DNA of 64,000 nucleotides from VRUE01 sp035260485 (GTDB lineage Bacteria > Actinomycetota > Thermoleophilia > Solirubrobacterales > 70-9), in assembly GCA_035260485.1 (NCBI GenBank), contig DATFVC010000038.1, positions 1-64,000 on the forward strand. Direction: 5' to 3'. The notes under the pieces were generated by a model that searched no databases, was not told the DNA's origin, and worked only from the letters and a program-made list of their open reading frames with translations. Below are positions 40,722 through 49,381 of the stretch, piece after piece. A program made the position numbers and the translations under genes. Position 1 is the first letter of the stretch; each line of letters starts with the position of its first letter.

Positions 40722-40823
40722 GGCGGGAGCCCCTCCCCCGGAGGCCGTTGCGCAGCTGATCGTGGGTGGAGGGTTCGGGCGTGGTTCCGTGAGCCTCCGT
40801 GGGAGGGGCTCCCGGCCCTACCC
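40716..40823. terminator. Palindrome spanning both stops of convergent genes
   Basis: Arms at 40716-40745 and 40793-40823 (GGGTAGGGC-GGGAGCCCC / GGGGCTCCCGGCCCTACCC) are about 30 bases with two differences, around a 47-base loop. They contain the aldehyde dehydrogenase and fumC stop codons. It may terminate both directions. Confidence 0.6.
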
Positions 40824-42131
40824 GTGGGGGTTTGCCATCCGCCGGTGGTCCAGGGCCTCCTCCAGCACAGCTGGCTCTACTCCCTGCTCCAGGGCGACCT
40901 CGCGCAGCGATCGGCCCGACTCGGCGGCGGCCTTGACGATGTCGGCGGCGCGGTCGTAGCCGATGTGGGGATTGAGCGCGGTCGCCGTCGCCAAGGTCGC
41001 CTCGGCGTGGCGCTCGGTCATCTCCTCGTTTGCCTCGATCCCAGCCACGCATTTCTCGTTCAGCAGCCGTGAGGCCGAGGCGAGCAGCTTGACCGAATCG
41101 AGCAGGTTGCGGGCTATCAGTGGAACGCGCACGTTGAGCTCGAACTGGCCTTGGCTGCCCGCGACGGTGATCGCGGTGTCGTTGCCGATCACCTGCGCGG
41201 CGACCTGGATCACGACCTCGGGGATCACCGGGTTGACCTTGCCCGGCATGATCGAGGAGCCCTTCTGCAGCTCGGGCAGGCGCAGCTCGGCCAGCCCGGC
41301 GCGTGGGCCGGAGCCCATCAGCGCCAGGTCGTTGGCGATCTTGTTGAGCGAGACGGCGTAGACCTTGAGGGCGCCGGAGAGCTCGACGAGGGCGTCGCGA
41401 TTGCCCTGCGCCTCGAACGGATCGAGCGGCTCGGAGATACCCAGGCCGGTTTCCTCGGCCAGCTTCTCCCGCACCTTGGCCGCGAACTCGGGGTGGGTGT
41501 TGAGACCGGTGCCGGTCGCCGTGCCGCCGAGTGGGATCTGGCCGACCCGCCGCAGCGTCCCCTCGACCCGCTGAATGCCGAGCCGCACCTGCGCCGCGTA
41601 GCCGCCGAACTCCTGGCCCAGGGTCACCGGCACCGCGTCCATCAGGTGGGTGCGGCCCGCCTTGACCACGTCGGCGAAGCGGCCGGCCTTCTCGGCAAGC
41701 GCCGCCTGCAGCCCCTCCATCGCCGGCAGCAGGTCGTGGGTCACCTCGTCCAGCGCCGCCAGGTGGACCGCGGAGGGGAAGACGTCGTTGGAGGACTGGC
41801 CCATGTTGACGTGGTCGTTGGGATGGGCCGCGTCGCCGGCGAGCTTGGCGATCACCTCGTTGGCGTTCATGTTCGAAGAGGTGCCGGAGCCGGTCTGGAA
41901 GACGTCGACGGGAAACTGGTCGTCGTGCTCACCGGCGGCGACCGCGTCGCCGGCGTCGGCGATCGACGCTGCGAGACCAGCGTCCAACCCGCCCAGCTCG
42001 CCGTTGGCCCGCGCCGCTGCGGCCTTCAGCCGTCCCAGCCAGCGGACGACGGGAACTGGAACGCGCTCTCCCGAGACCGGAAAATTCTCAACTGCCTTCA
42101 TCGTCTCGCCTCCCCACAGCTGCTCAGTCAA
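40818..42131 (-). CDS. fumC: Class II fumarase
   Basis: A 437-residue TCA-cycle enzyme. LWGGETMKAVENFPVSGERV, TGSGTSSNMNANEVIAKLAG, VKAGRTHLMDAVPVTLGQEF and the signature GSSIMPGKVNPVIPEVVIQV are present. I choose TTG 42131, with GGAGG six bases ahead. This keeps the LWGG segment but leaves the usual first 15 or so residues missing. It is divergent from the B12 operon. Confidence 0.9.
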   Translation of the reverse strand: MTEQLWGGETMKAVENFPVSGERVPVPVVRWLGRLKAAAARANGELGGLDAGLAASIADAGDAVAAGEHDDQFPVDVFQTGSGTSSNMNANEVIAKLAGDAAHPNDHVNMGQSSNDVFPSAVHLAALDEVTHDLLPAMEGLQAALAEKAGRFADVVKAGRTHLMDAVPVTLGQEFGGYAAQVRLGIQRVEGTLRRVGQIPLGGTATGTGLNTHPEFAAKVREKLAEETGLGISEPLDPFEAQGNRDALVELSGALKVYAVSLNKIANDLALMGSGPRAGLAELRLPELQKGSSIMPGKVNPVIPEVVIQVAAQVIGNDTAITVAGSQGQFELNVRVPLIARNLLDSVKLLASASRLLNEKCVAGIEANEEMTERHAEATLATATALNPHIGYDRAADIVKAAAESGRSLREVALEQGVEPAVLEEALDHRRMANPHG

Positions 42132-42221
42132 GTCGGTCCTCCATTGATGTCGTTGTCTCGGCAGCGTATTCAGCCGCGCGCCGCGGCGATGGGTGACGTC
42201 CGGCGAGCTGCCTACCCTGCG

Positions 42222-42348
42222 TCTTGGCTGGAGCACATATCCCTCCGGCTGGCATAGATACAGCGAAGTCCGGTGCGAATCCGGCGCTGTTTCCCCGCAA
42301 CTGCGATGCCCCGAGTCCCGGGGACGAGCCAGGTCGCCTGTCCTGTGT
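42222..42348 (+). promoter_or_regulatory. Cobalamin riboswitch
   Basis: Conserved pieces in order: the CCGGTGCGAATCCGGCGC box (42270-42287), CCCGCAACTGCGA and GAGCCAGGTCGCCTGTCC near 42326-42343. These match the adenosylcobalamin aptamer (B12 box). It lies in the leader of btuF and the B12 operon, which it should repress when B12 is plentiful. Confidence 0.88.
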
Positions 42349-42368
42349 CGACGGATCAGCCCTCGGAG

Positions 42369-42412
42369 GAAGGGTGGTTCGCGCGGGAGTCCCGCCGAAC
42401 TGACCTCCCTTC
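42369..42412 (+). promoter_or_regulatory. Riboswitch expression-platform hairpin
   Basis: GGAAGGGTGGTTCG pairs with CGAACTGACCTCCCTTC around a second GCGGGA/TCCCGC stem. The btuF ribosome site GGAGG follows at 42422-42426. The hairpin probably switches with B12 binding. Which state is off cannot be read from sequence alone. Confidence 0.5.
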
Positions 42413-42433
42413 GCTTTATGCGGAGGTTTTTTT

Positions 42434-43333
42434 ATGCGATCGATCGGGCCTCGCGCCCTGGCTCTACTGACCCTCGCGGTTGCCATCGCCGCGCTTGCGG
42501 CTGGCTGCGGGAACGGCGATGCCACGTCCTTTTCAATCTCGGCGCAGACGCCGCGGCGGATCGTCTCCCTCTCGCCGACCGCGACCGAAGATCTGTTCGC
42601 GATCGGCGCCGGCGACCTGGTCGTCGCGGTCGACGACCAGTCGAGCTTCCCGCCGCAGGCGCCGCGGACCGATCTGTCCGGCTTTCAGCCAAACGTCGAG
42701 GCGATCGTCTCCCACCGTCCCGATCTGGTCGTGATGGCCGGCGAAGGGACGAGGGCGGCTGCCCGTGGGCTGCAGGAGCTGGGTGTACGGGTCCTCGTGC
42801 AACCCGCGGCGCGCACGCTGTCGCAGGCCTACGCCCAGATTCGCCAGCTCGGGGGGATCACCACCCACTCCACCGCGGCGGAGCGGGTGGTGGCGAGGAT
42901 GCGGGCGCGGATCGCACGCGCCCTCCGCGCCGCCCCCCTCGGTCGCGGCCTGAGCTTCTACCACGAGCTCGGACCCGACTACTTCAGCGCCGATTCCAAC
43001 ACCTTCATCGGCAGGATCTACGCGCTGTTCGGCCTCGCCAACGTCGCCGACGCGGCGGCTGGCGCCGCCGGTACCGGCTACCCGCAGCTCTCCGCGGAGC
43101 ACATACTCGCTGCAGACCCAGACCTGATCGTTCTCGCCGATGCGGGGTGTTGCGGGCAGAGTGCGGCGACGGTGCGCCACCGGCCGGGTTGGGCGGGAGT
43201 GGCGGCGGTGCGCCGCGGTGGGGTGGTGGTCGTCGACGAAGACGTCGCCTCCCGCTGGGGACCGCGTATCCCCCTGTTCGCGGAAGAGATCGCGTCGGCG
43301 ATCCGCCGCGTGGAGGGGGTACGCCGCGGATGA
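42434..43333 (+). CDS. btuF: Vitamin B12 ABC transporter substrate-binding lipoprotein
   Basis: A 299-residue lipoprotein (lipobox ALAAGC, Cys 25) with the BtuF/FecB-like fold: PRRIVSLSPTATEDLFAIGA, VEAIVSHRPDLVVMAG, AADPDLIVLADAGC and GPRIPLFAEEIASAI. It captures cobalamin or cobinamide outside the membrane for BtuCD. GGAGG lies seven bases before ATG 42434. It is first in the riboswitch-controlled operon. Confidence 0.85.
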   Translation: MRSIGPRALALLTLAVAIAALAAGCGNGDATSFSISAQTPRRIVSLSPTATEDLFAIGAGDLVVAVDDQSSFPPQAPRTDLSGFQPNVEAIVSHRPDLVVMAGEGTRAAARGLQELGVRVLVQPAARTLSQAYAQIRQLGGITTHSTAAERVVARMRARIARALRAAPLGRGLSFYHELGPDYFSADSNTFIGRIYALFGLANVADAAAGAAGTGYPQLSAEHILAADPDLIVLADAGCCGQSAATVRHRPGWAGVAAVRRGGVVVVDEDVASRWGPRIPLFAEEIASAIRRVEGVRRG

Positions 43334-44337
43334 GCCGCTGGCTGCTGACCGCGTGCATCCTTCTGGTCGCCTCGCTGCTGGCCGGGCTCGCGGTCGGCCC
43401 CGTGCACGTCTCGGCCCTGGGCATCGTCGAAGACGCCCTTTCTCATCTCCCCTTCCTTGACGCCGGCACTCGGCTTCCGCGCGTCGAGGAGGCGATCGTC
43501 TGGGACCTGCGGGCCCCCAGAGTGTTACTCGGCGCGCTGGTCGGCGGAATGCTGGCCCTCTCTGGCGGCGCCTATCAGGCGGTGTTCCGCAACCCGCTCG
43601 CCGACCCCTACCTGCTGGGCGCTGCGGCGGGGGCTGGGCTGGGAGCGACGCTCGCTATCGCCTACGGTCACGGCGACGACGGCCTGCGGCCGCTCGCCGC
43701 CTTTGCGGGCGCCGCTGTCGCGGCCGCGGCCGCCTACCTGCTCGGGGCGACCGCCGGGGTCGGGCGGGGGACCACGACGTTGCTGCTCGCGGGGGTCGCG
43801 ATCGCCTCCTTCCTGACGGCGGCGCAGACGTTCGTGCTTCAGCGGAACTCCGACACCGTGCGCGAGGTGTACTCGTGGATCCTCGGCCAGCTTGACACCG
43901 CCGGCAGCGGGGACATCCTCCTCGTCGCCCCTTACATCGCCGTCAGCGCCGCGGTGATTCTCGCTCATCGCCGTCTCCTCGACGTGCTGCGGATCGGCGA
44001 CGAGGAGGCGAGCAGCCTCGGCGTCGACGTCGGGCGGGTACGGCTGATTGTCCTCGCCGCCGCCACGGTGGGGACGGCGGCGGCGATCTCGGTCTGCGGT
44101 CTGATCGGCTTCGTCGGGATCGTCGTCCCCCACACGGTGCGGCTTCTGGCTGGGGCCAGCTATCGCGTTGTCCTGCCGCTCTCGCTGCTCTTCGGCGCTT
44201 CTTTCCTCGTCCTCGCCGATATCGTCTCCCGCACCGTGGTCTCTCCCGCCGAGCTTCCGATCGGCGTGGTCACCGCTGCGGTCGGCGCTCCCTTTTTCGC
44301 CTTCGTCCTGCGCAGCGGCCGCTGGGTGGGCGTGTGA
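43330..44337 (+). CDS. btuC: Vitamin B12 ABC transporter permease
   Basis: A 335-residue FecCD/BtuC-type permease with about ten membrane helices. LRAPRVLLGALVGGMLALSG, YQAVFRNPLADPYLLGAAAG and GFVGIVVPHTVRLLAGASYR (the coupling-helix region) are present. It starts with ATG 43330, overlapping the btuF stop (ATGA). Confidence 0.9.
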   Translation: MSRWLLTACILLVASLLAGLAVGPVHVSALGIVEDALSHLPFLDAGTRLPRVEEAIVWDLRAPRVLLGALVGGMLALSGGAYQAVFRNPLADPYLLGAAAGAGLGATLAIAYGHGDDGLRPLAAFAGAAVAAAAAYLLGATAGVGRGTTTLLLAGVAIASFLTAAQTFVLQRNSDTVREVYSWILGQLDTAGSGDILLVAPYIAVSAAVILAHRRLLDVLRIGDEEASSLGVDVGRVRLIVLAAATVGTAAAISVCGLIGFVGIVVPHTVRLLAGASYRVVLPLSLLFGASFLVLADIVSRTVVSPAELPIGVVTAAVGAPFFAFVLRSGRWVGV

Positions 44338-45128
44338 TCGAGCTCGACTCGGTCACCGTGCGGCTGGGCGGGCGCGACGTCGTCCGGGACGTCTCGCTGC
44401 GCGCCGAGCCCGGTTCCTGGCTCGCCCTGATCGGTCCCAACGGGGCCGGCAAGTCGAGCCTGCTCGGGGCGATCGCCGGCCGCCTTCGCAGCAGCGGCAG
44501 GATCGCGATCGACGGCCGTGAGCGCCGTCAGCTGGGCCGCCGCGGCCTCGCCCGCCTCTTGGCGATCGTTCCCCAGTCGCCGCTGACCCCGGCGGACATG
44601 ACCGTGGGCGAGTTCGTCCTGCTCGGCAGGACTCCCCACCTCGGCTACTTCGGGCGCGAGGGCGCTGCCGACCGCCATGCGGCCGCCCACGCCGTCGGCC
44701 GCCTCGAGCTTGGCCGGCTCGCCAGCCGCCGCCTCGGCACGCTCAGCGGTGGCGAGCGGCAGCGCGCCGTGCTGGCCCGGGCTCTCGCCCAGCGGGCGCC
44801 GGTTCTGCTGCTTGACGAGCCGACGGCCGCCCTCGACGTCGGTCGCCAGCAGGGCGTGCTCGAGCTGCTCGCCGACCTCCATACGGAAGGCGGTCTGACC
44901 GTGGTGGCAGCGATGCACGACCTGACGCTGGCCGGTCAGTACGCGGACCGCATCGCCCTGATCGACGCGGGCAGGTTGGTCGGATGCGGTCGGCCGGAGG
45001 ATGTCCTGAGCGAGGCGGTCGTCGCCCGCCACTACCGCGCCACGGTGCGGATCGCCGACCTCGGTCCGGCGGGGCGGATTGTGGTCCCGGTCCGGCCCGC
45101 GCCACACGCCGCGGAGGTGGGCAGGTGA
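44334..45128 (+). CDS. btuD: Vitamin B12 ABC transporter ATPase
   Basis: A 264-residue ATPase. Walker A GPNGAGKSSLLG, signature TLSGGERQRAVLARALAQ, Walker B PVLLLDEPTAALDVG and switch VAAMHDLTLAG are seen. It starts with GTG 44334, overlapping btuC, and ends overlapping cobO (GTGA). Confidence 0.9.
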   Translation: MIELDSVTVRLGGRDVVRDVSLRAEPGSWLALIGPNGAGKSSLLGAIAGRLRSSGRIAIDGRERRQLGRRGLARLLAIVPQSPLTPADMTVGEFVLLGRTPHLGYFGREGAADRHAAAHAVGRLELGRLASRRLGTLSGGERQRAVLARALAQRAPVLLLDEPTAALDVGRQQGVLELLADLHTEGGLTVVAAMHDLTLAGQYADRIALIDAGRLVGCGRPEDVLSEAVVARHYRATVRIADLGPAGRIVVPVRPAPHAAEVGR

Positions 45129-45709
45129 ACGACCCGCGCGAGAGCCACGGCGAGCCGCCGCTGCAGCCGCCGACGCGGCCCTCGCCCCGGCGCATACCGT
45201 CGCTGGTCCTCGTCAACACCGGCGACGGCAAGGGCAAGTCGACCGCCGCCTTCGGCGTCGTGATGCGCGCCGTCGCCCGCGGCTGGCCGGTCTCGGTCAT
45301 CCAGTTCCTCAAGTCGGACAAGTGGCAGGTCGGGGAGGAGGAGGTGGCGCGGCGCCTCGGTGTCGACTGGGCGAGGACGGGTGACGGATTCAGCTGGCTG
45401 AGCGACGACCTCGAGAGAAGCCAGGCGCTTGCCGCTGCCGCCTGGGAGCTGGCCGAGCGCACCCTGGCTGCCGCCGAGCACCGTCTCGTCGTCCTCGACG
45501 AGATCACCTACCCGATGAGCTGGGGTTGGATATCGACCGAGGCAGTCGTGGGGGCGATCCGCGACCGTCCGCGAGAGGTCAACGTGATTGCCACCGGGCG
45601 CCATGCGCCGGCGGCGCTGATCGAGGTCGCCGACACCGTCACCGAGATGGTCAAGGTCCGCCACGCTTTCGACGCCGGGGTCGGCGCGATGAGGGGCCTC
45701 GACTTCTGA
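45125..45709 (+). CDS. cobO: Cob(I)yrinic acid a,c-diamide adenosyltransferase
   Basis: A 194-residue CobA/CobO/BtuR enzyme adding the adenosyl group to corrinoid. P-loop VNTGDGKGKSTAAFGVVMRA (about residues 30-49), VIQFLKSDKWQVGEEE and VVLDEITYPMSWGWI are present. The first 25 residues are a Pro-rich extension. GTG 45125 overlaps btuD; the stop overlaps cobU (TGATG). Confidence 0.9.
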   Translation: MNDPRESHGEPPLQPPTRPSPRRIPSLVLVNTGDGKGKSTAAFGVVMRAVARGWPVSVIQFLKSDKWQVGEEEVARRLGVDWARTGDGFSWLSDDLERSQALAAAAWELAERTLAAAEHRLVVLDEITYPMSWGWISTEAVVGAIRDRPREVNVIATGRHAPAALIEVADTVTEMVKVRHAFDAGVGAMRGLDF

Positions 45710-46248
45710 TGGCGCTCACCCTTCTGCTCGGCGGAGCGCGCAGCGGCAAGTCCGATCTCGCGGTACGGATCGGCCGTACCTGGTCACAGCCGGTGACTTT
45801 CGTCGCGACGGCGACTGCCGGAGACCCCGACATGGCCGCGCGGATCGCCCGTCACCGCGCCGAGCGCCCGGCGTCCTGGACGTGCATAGAGGAGCCCCTG
45901 GACATCGCCGGCGCCCTCGCCGAGTGCGGCGATGGCGGGGTGATCGTCGACTGCCTGACCGTCTGGGTCGCGAACCTGCTCGATAGCGGCTCGCCTGCGA
46001 CGACGCTGGCGGCGGCTGAACGCGTCGCTGCGGTGGCGCGCTCGCGCGAGGCGCCGACCCTCGCGGTCAGCAACGAGGTGGGGCTCGGCGTTCATCCGTC
46101 CTCCGTGCGAGGGCGCGAGTTCCGCGACGTCCTCGGGCGCGTCAACGCGATCTGGGCCGCCGCCGCGGAGGAGGCGCTCTTCCTCGTCGCCGGCCGGGCG
46201 CTTGCTCTCGATCCCGTCGGTCCGTTGGAAGGTATGGCCGGTGCCTGA
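45709..46248 (+). CDS. cobU: Adenosylcobinamide kinase / guanylyltransferase
   Basis: A 179-residue enzyme of nucleotide-loop assembly. P-loop LLLGGARSGKSDLAVRI, the catalytic-type HRAERPASWTCIEEP, VDCLTVWVANLL and AVSNEVGLGVHPSSVRGREF are all present. It overlaps cobO by one base and cobT by eight. Confidence 0.9.
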   Translation: MALTLLLGGARSGKSDLAVRIGRTWSQPVTFVATATAGDPDMAARIARHRAERPASWTCIEEPLDIAGALAECGDGGVIVDCLTVWVANLLDSGSPATTLAAAERVAAVARSREAPTLAVSNEVGLGVHPSSVRGREFRDVLGRVNAIWAAAAEEALFLVAGRALALDPVGPLEGMAGA

Positions 46249-47326
46249 CTTGTCGGACCGCGACGACGCCGTTATCCGGCTCGCAGCGGAGGTCGCCGCC
46301 ATCGACCCGCCCGACGCTCGGGCGCGGGCCTTGGCGGAAGCCGAGCTTGGCATCAAGACCAAGCCCTGCGGCAGCCTCGGGCGGCTCGAGGGGTTGGCGG
46401 CGCAGATCGCAGCGCTGCGCGGAAACGGCCGGCCGGGTGTGCTCGAGGCGGCGATCGTGGTCGCGGCAGCCGACCATGGCGTCGCCGCCGAGGGAGTCAG
46501 CGCCTATCCGCAGGAGGTCACCGCGCAGATGGTCGCCAACTTCGCCTCCGGCGGGGCGGCCGTCTCCGTCCTTGCTCGTCGCGCGGCGGCACGGCTGTTG
46601 GTCGTCGACGCGGGCGTCGCTGGCGGTTATGAGGCGGCTGGGGTTCGCCGGCTCGGCTTCGGGTCGGGCACCGCCAATTCCACCCAAGGACCGGCGATGA
46701 GCAAGGAGCAGGCGCTGCGCGCCCTGCTCGCAGGGACGGAGCTGGCGGACGAGCTGGCCCGGACGGGCATCGGGATCGTTGGGCTCGGCGAGATGGGGAT
46801 CGGGAACACGACTGCAGCCAGCGCCCTCGCTGCTGCCCTGCTGCCGAGTGACGCGGCGGCTGTGACCGGACCCGGCACCGGGCTCGACCACGACGGCGTC
46901 GCCCGCAAGACGGCCGTGGTGCGGCAGGCCCTCAACGTCAACCGGGCGGGCCTTGGCGACCCGCTCGGCGCCCTGGCGTCGGTGGGTGGCTTCGAGATCG
47001 CGCTGCTGGCCGGCCTCGCTCTCGGCGCCGCCGGGCGCCGGCTCGTCGCAGTCGTCGATGGGTTCATCAGCGCCGCCGCCGCGCTGCTCGCCGTTCGCCT
47101 CGCCCCTGCCGCCCGCGACTACCTTGTCGCCGCGCACCTCTCGCCCGAGCCGGGACATCGTCTGATCCTCGCCGACCTTGAGCTGGAGCCGCTGCTCAGT
47201 CTCGGCCTGCGGTTGGGCGAGGGAAGCGGCTCAGCCGTCGCATTGCCGCTGATCCAAGCCGCCCTGGCGATCCTCGAGGAAATGGCGACGTTCAGCGAGG
47301 CTGGGGTCGCAGATGCGGGCCGCTAG
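46241..47326 (+). CDS. cobT: Nicotinate-nucleotide-DMB phosphoribosyltransferase
   Basis: A 361-residue enzyme activating the lower base. KTKPCGSLGRLEGLAAQIAA, VVAAADHGVAAEGVSAYPQE, VGLGEMGIGNTTAASALAAA and VDGFISAAAALLAVRLAP are typical CobT motifs. I choose GTG 46241; an earlier in-frame start at 46202 would overlap cobU further. It overlaps cobS by 14 bases. Confidence 0.9.
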   Translation: MPDLSDRDDAVIRLAAEVAAIDPPDARARALAEAELGIKTKPCGSLGRLEGLAAQIAALRGNGRPGVLEAAIVVAAADHGVAAEGVSAYPQEVTAQMVANFASGGAAVSVLARRAAARLLVVDAGVAGGYEAAGVRRLGFGSGTANSTQGPAMSKEQALRALLAGTELADELARTGIGIVGLGEMGIGNTTAASALAAALLPSDAAAVTGPGTGLDHDGVARKTAVVRQALNVNRAGLGDPLGALASVGGFEIALLAGLALGAAGRRLVAVVDGFISAAAALLAVRLAPAARDYLVAAHLSPEPGHRLILADLELEPLLSLGLRLGEGSGSAVALPLIQAALAILEEMATFSEAGVADAGR

Positions 47327-48071
47327 CCCCGGCTTGGAGCTGCGGGGCGCGGTCGCGGCGGTTGCCCTTCTCTCGCGTCTTCCGCTGCTCGCCCGACAGG
47401 AGCCCGCCGGCGCCGACGTGGCGCGTGGCGCCTGGGCCTTCCCGCTCGTCGGGGCTGGGTTGGGCGTCGCTGTCGGCGCCCTGGCAGTGGTCGGCGCGCA
47501 GGTCCTCACGCCGTTTGCAGCTGCCGCCCTCGCGGTCTGCGTCGGCGTGCTGCTGACCGGCGCCCTTCACCTCGATGGATTAGCCGATAGCGCTGATGGG
47601 CTGGGGGGACATTCGCCCCAGCAGGCGCTGGCGATCATGCGCGACCACACGGTGGGCTCCTATGGGGCGGCGGCGTTGTCGTTGGACCTGATCCTACGCT
47701 CAGCGCTGCTGGCTGCCCTGCTCGCGCGACCCGGCACGATCGCGGCGCTCGCCGCCGCAGGAGCCGTCTCCCGTGCTGCGGTGCTGCCGGTTGCCGCCCT
47801 GCTCCCCTACGCCCGCGCCGAGGCCGGCCTCGGCGCGGCACTGTCCGGAATCCGCGGTCGCTGCCTGCTCGGCGTCACCATCGCGATCGCGCTGACCCTG
47901 GCTCTGGTCGAAGCGTCGGGCCTCTTCGTTCTGGCCACCGCAGCCGTTGTCGCCACCTTCCTTGCTGCTTTCGCCAACCGCCGATTTGGCGGGGTCACCG
48001 GCGACGTGCTGGGGGCGACGGTCGAGCTGGTCGAGCTGGCTGCCCTAGCGGTCCTGGCAGCCGTCACCTGA
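47313..48071 (+). CDS. cobS: Adenosylcobinamide-GDP ribazoletransferase
   Basis: A 252-residue membrane enzyme that joins the nucleotide loop. HLDGLADSADGLGGHSPQQA and LAIMRDHTVGSYGAAALSLD give the metal-binding core, with about six hydrophobic helices and the RRFGGVTGDVLGATVE end. It is the last gene of the operon. No gene for de novo corrin synthesis follows, which suits salvage. Confidence 0.9.
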   Translation: MRAASPGLELRGAVAAVALLSRLPLLARQEPAGADVARGAWAFPLVGAGLGVAVGALAVVGAQVLTPFAAAALAVCVGVLLTGALHLDGLADSADGLGGHSPQQALAIMRDHTVGSYGAAALSLDLILRSALLAALLARPGTIAALAAAGAVSRAAVLPVAALLPYARAEAGLGAALSGIRGRCLLGVTIAIALTLALVEASGLFVLATAAVVATFLAAFANRRFGGVTGDVLGATVELVELAALAVLAAVT

Positions 48072-48082
48072 TTTGGCGGCGC

Positions 48083-48556
48083 TTACCCGTGGGCGTGGCC
48101 AGCGGCGTAACTCTTGCGGTAGGTGCGCAGGAACTGCGGCGACAAGGACTGGTTGTCGGGGCTGTAGCGGGCGGCGGCGGAGAGGCGGCGGATCAGCTCG
48201 GTGTGGATTCCTTCGGTGCCCTCGGCGCCGCGCTGGGCGGCGCCGAGCAGGTATCCGAGCTGGACGTTTGCGGCGCCTCCGGGTTTGGAGCGCGCCTCCC
48301 CGTTGAGTTTGGTCGTAGCGGTCAGCATCGCGGCCCCGACCGTGGCCAGGTCGCCGGTCTTCTGGTTCTCGGCGAGGCAGTCGGAGATCGACGCCTCGCC
48401 GCTCAGCCGGACTTCGCCCGGCGCATCGCCGAGAGCGCCCAGATAGGCGCCCGCCCCGTCGAGGCAGGCGACCGGCGTCGAATCGCCAGGCGCGCCGCAA
48501 CCCGAGGCAAGCAGCGCCAGCGGCGTGAGGAGGGCGATCAGGCGTGCGCGGCACAT
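48083..48556 (-). CDS. Small lipoprotein, unknown
   Basis: A 157-residue protein with a lipobox-type signal (LIALLTPLALLASGCGAP). The mature part is helical (SISDCLAENQKTGDLATVGA, GYLLGAAQRGAEGTEGIHTE) with two further Cys. No known domain was recognised. A palindrome with GACGTGCCG ends lies upstream. Confidence 0.6.
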   Translation of the reverse strand: MCRARLIALLTPLALLASGCGAPGDSTPVACLDGAGAYLGALGDAPGEVRLSGEASISDCLAENQKTGDLATVGAAMLTATTKLNGEARSKPGGAANVQLGYLLGAAQRGAEGTEGIHTELIRRLSAAARYSPDNQSLSPQFLRTYRKSYAAGHAHG

Positions 48557-48569
48557 CGGCGCATCCTAC

Positions 48570-48622
48570 GGACGTGCCGTCGCTCAGCGGCCCATACGGG
48601 GGTACTTAACGACGGCACGTCC
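48570..48622. repeat. Palindrome of the GACGTGCCG family
   Basis: GGACGTGCCGTCG and CGACGGCACGTCC are exact 13-base arms around a loop with CCCATACGGGG. It shares its ends and loop type with those at 20341 and 57910, but not the inner arm. It lies between two minus-strand genes. Confidence 0.65.
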
Positions 48623-48629
48623 CCCGCGG

Positions 48630-49319
48630 TCAGTCGCCGCTGGGGATGCCGCCGGTGGGGGCGGTCGAGTAGCCCCCCGGTGGGCCGGTCGCGGCCTTCG
48701 GTCGCGGCTGCGGCGCAACCTGATTGCCGCCGCTGGTCGGGAAGACTTCGACCCATTCGGCGAGCTGGAACATCGGCGCGAGGGCGTGTTCCCAGGAGAG
48801 GTGCAGGTGGTTGCCGCAGCCGTGGCCGGCGTCGCCTTCGTAGCCGACCCAACGGAAGGGCGGCCGGGGGCGGTTCTGGACCGGCTCGGCCCAGTGGGCG
48901 AGGCGGGTGATGCCGGCCCAGCTGCTGTCGCATTTGCCGCTGCCGTTCAGCGGCACGACGTCGACGGCGAGCCCGTTGTAATGGTCGGAGCCCTTGACAT
49001 GGCAGTTGTCGCAGCCCACGTGTTCGCCGTCGGGAAGCGGGCCCGAGTAGCCGTCGGTGACGTAGATCGGGAAGTGGGCGGCGATCCAGCGCAGGTCCGG
49101 GACGATCCGACGATCGACCATGTCGCCTTCTTCGTGCGGAATCGAGGCGGGAATCGGGACGATTTCCCCCGTCGCGTGGACGAGGCGCGTGGGGAGAGGC
49201 GCGGCACTCGTGGGCGCTGCCGTCGAGCAGGCAAGCAGCGCGGCGGCGGCGAGCGCCGCAAGCGAGCGGCGGCCTGCACGCGACTCTTGCCGGGGAAGCT
49301 TGTCGATCGTCACGGGCAC
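48630..49319 (-). CDS. Secreted M15-like peptidase-fold protein
   Basis: A 229-residue exported protein (signal about residues 18-40). KGSDHYNGLAVDVVPLNGSG and GNHLHLSWEH give the His, Asp and His-x-His zinc ligands of M15-type D-Ala-D-Ala or D,L-peptidases. Extra Cys (CDNCHVKG, GKCDSSW) may form disulfides. The end is Pro/Gly-rich. Peptidoglycan is the likely substrate, inferred. Confidence 0.6.
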   Translation of the reverse strand: MPVTIDKLPRQESRAGRRSLAALAAAALLACSTAAPTSAAPLPTRLVHATGEIVPIPASIPHEEGDMVDRRIVPDLRWIAAHFPIYVTDGYSGPLPDGEHVGCDNCHVKGSDHYNGLAVDVVPLNGSGKCDSSWAGITRLAHWAEPVQNRPRPPFRWVGYEGDAGHGCGNHLHLSWEHALAPMFQLAEWVEVFPTSGGNQVAPQPRPKAATGPPGGYSTAPTGGIPSGD

Positions 49320-49381
49320 GTCTCCGCCGTTATCGACAGGCGCACCCGCCCCGCTTGAGCCCCGCAGGTTAGGGTCCCCGC

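Noticed and set aside
42422..42434. An intrinsic terminator from the seven T before btuF
   Set aside because: The T-run lies between the ribosome site GGAGG and the ATG, so it is more simply the spacer; the hairpin ends ten bases earlier.
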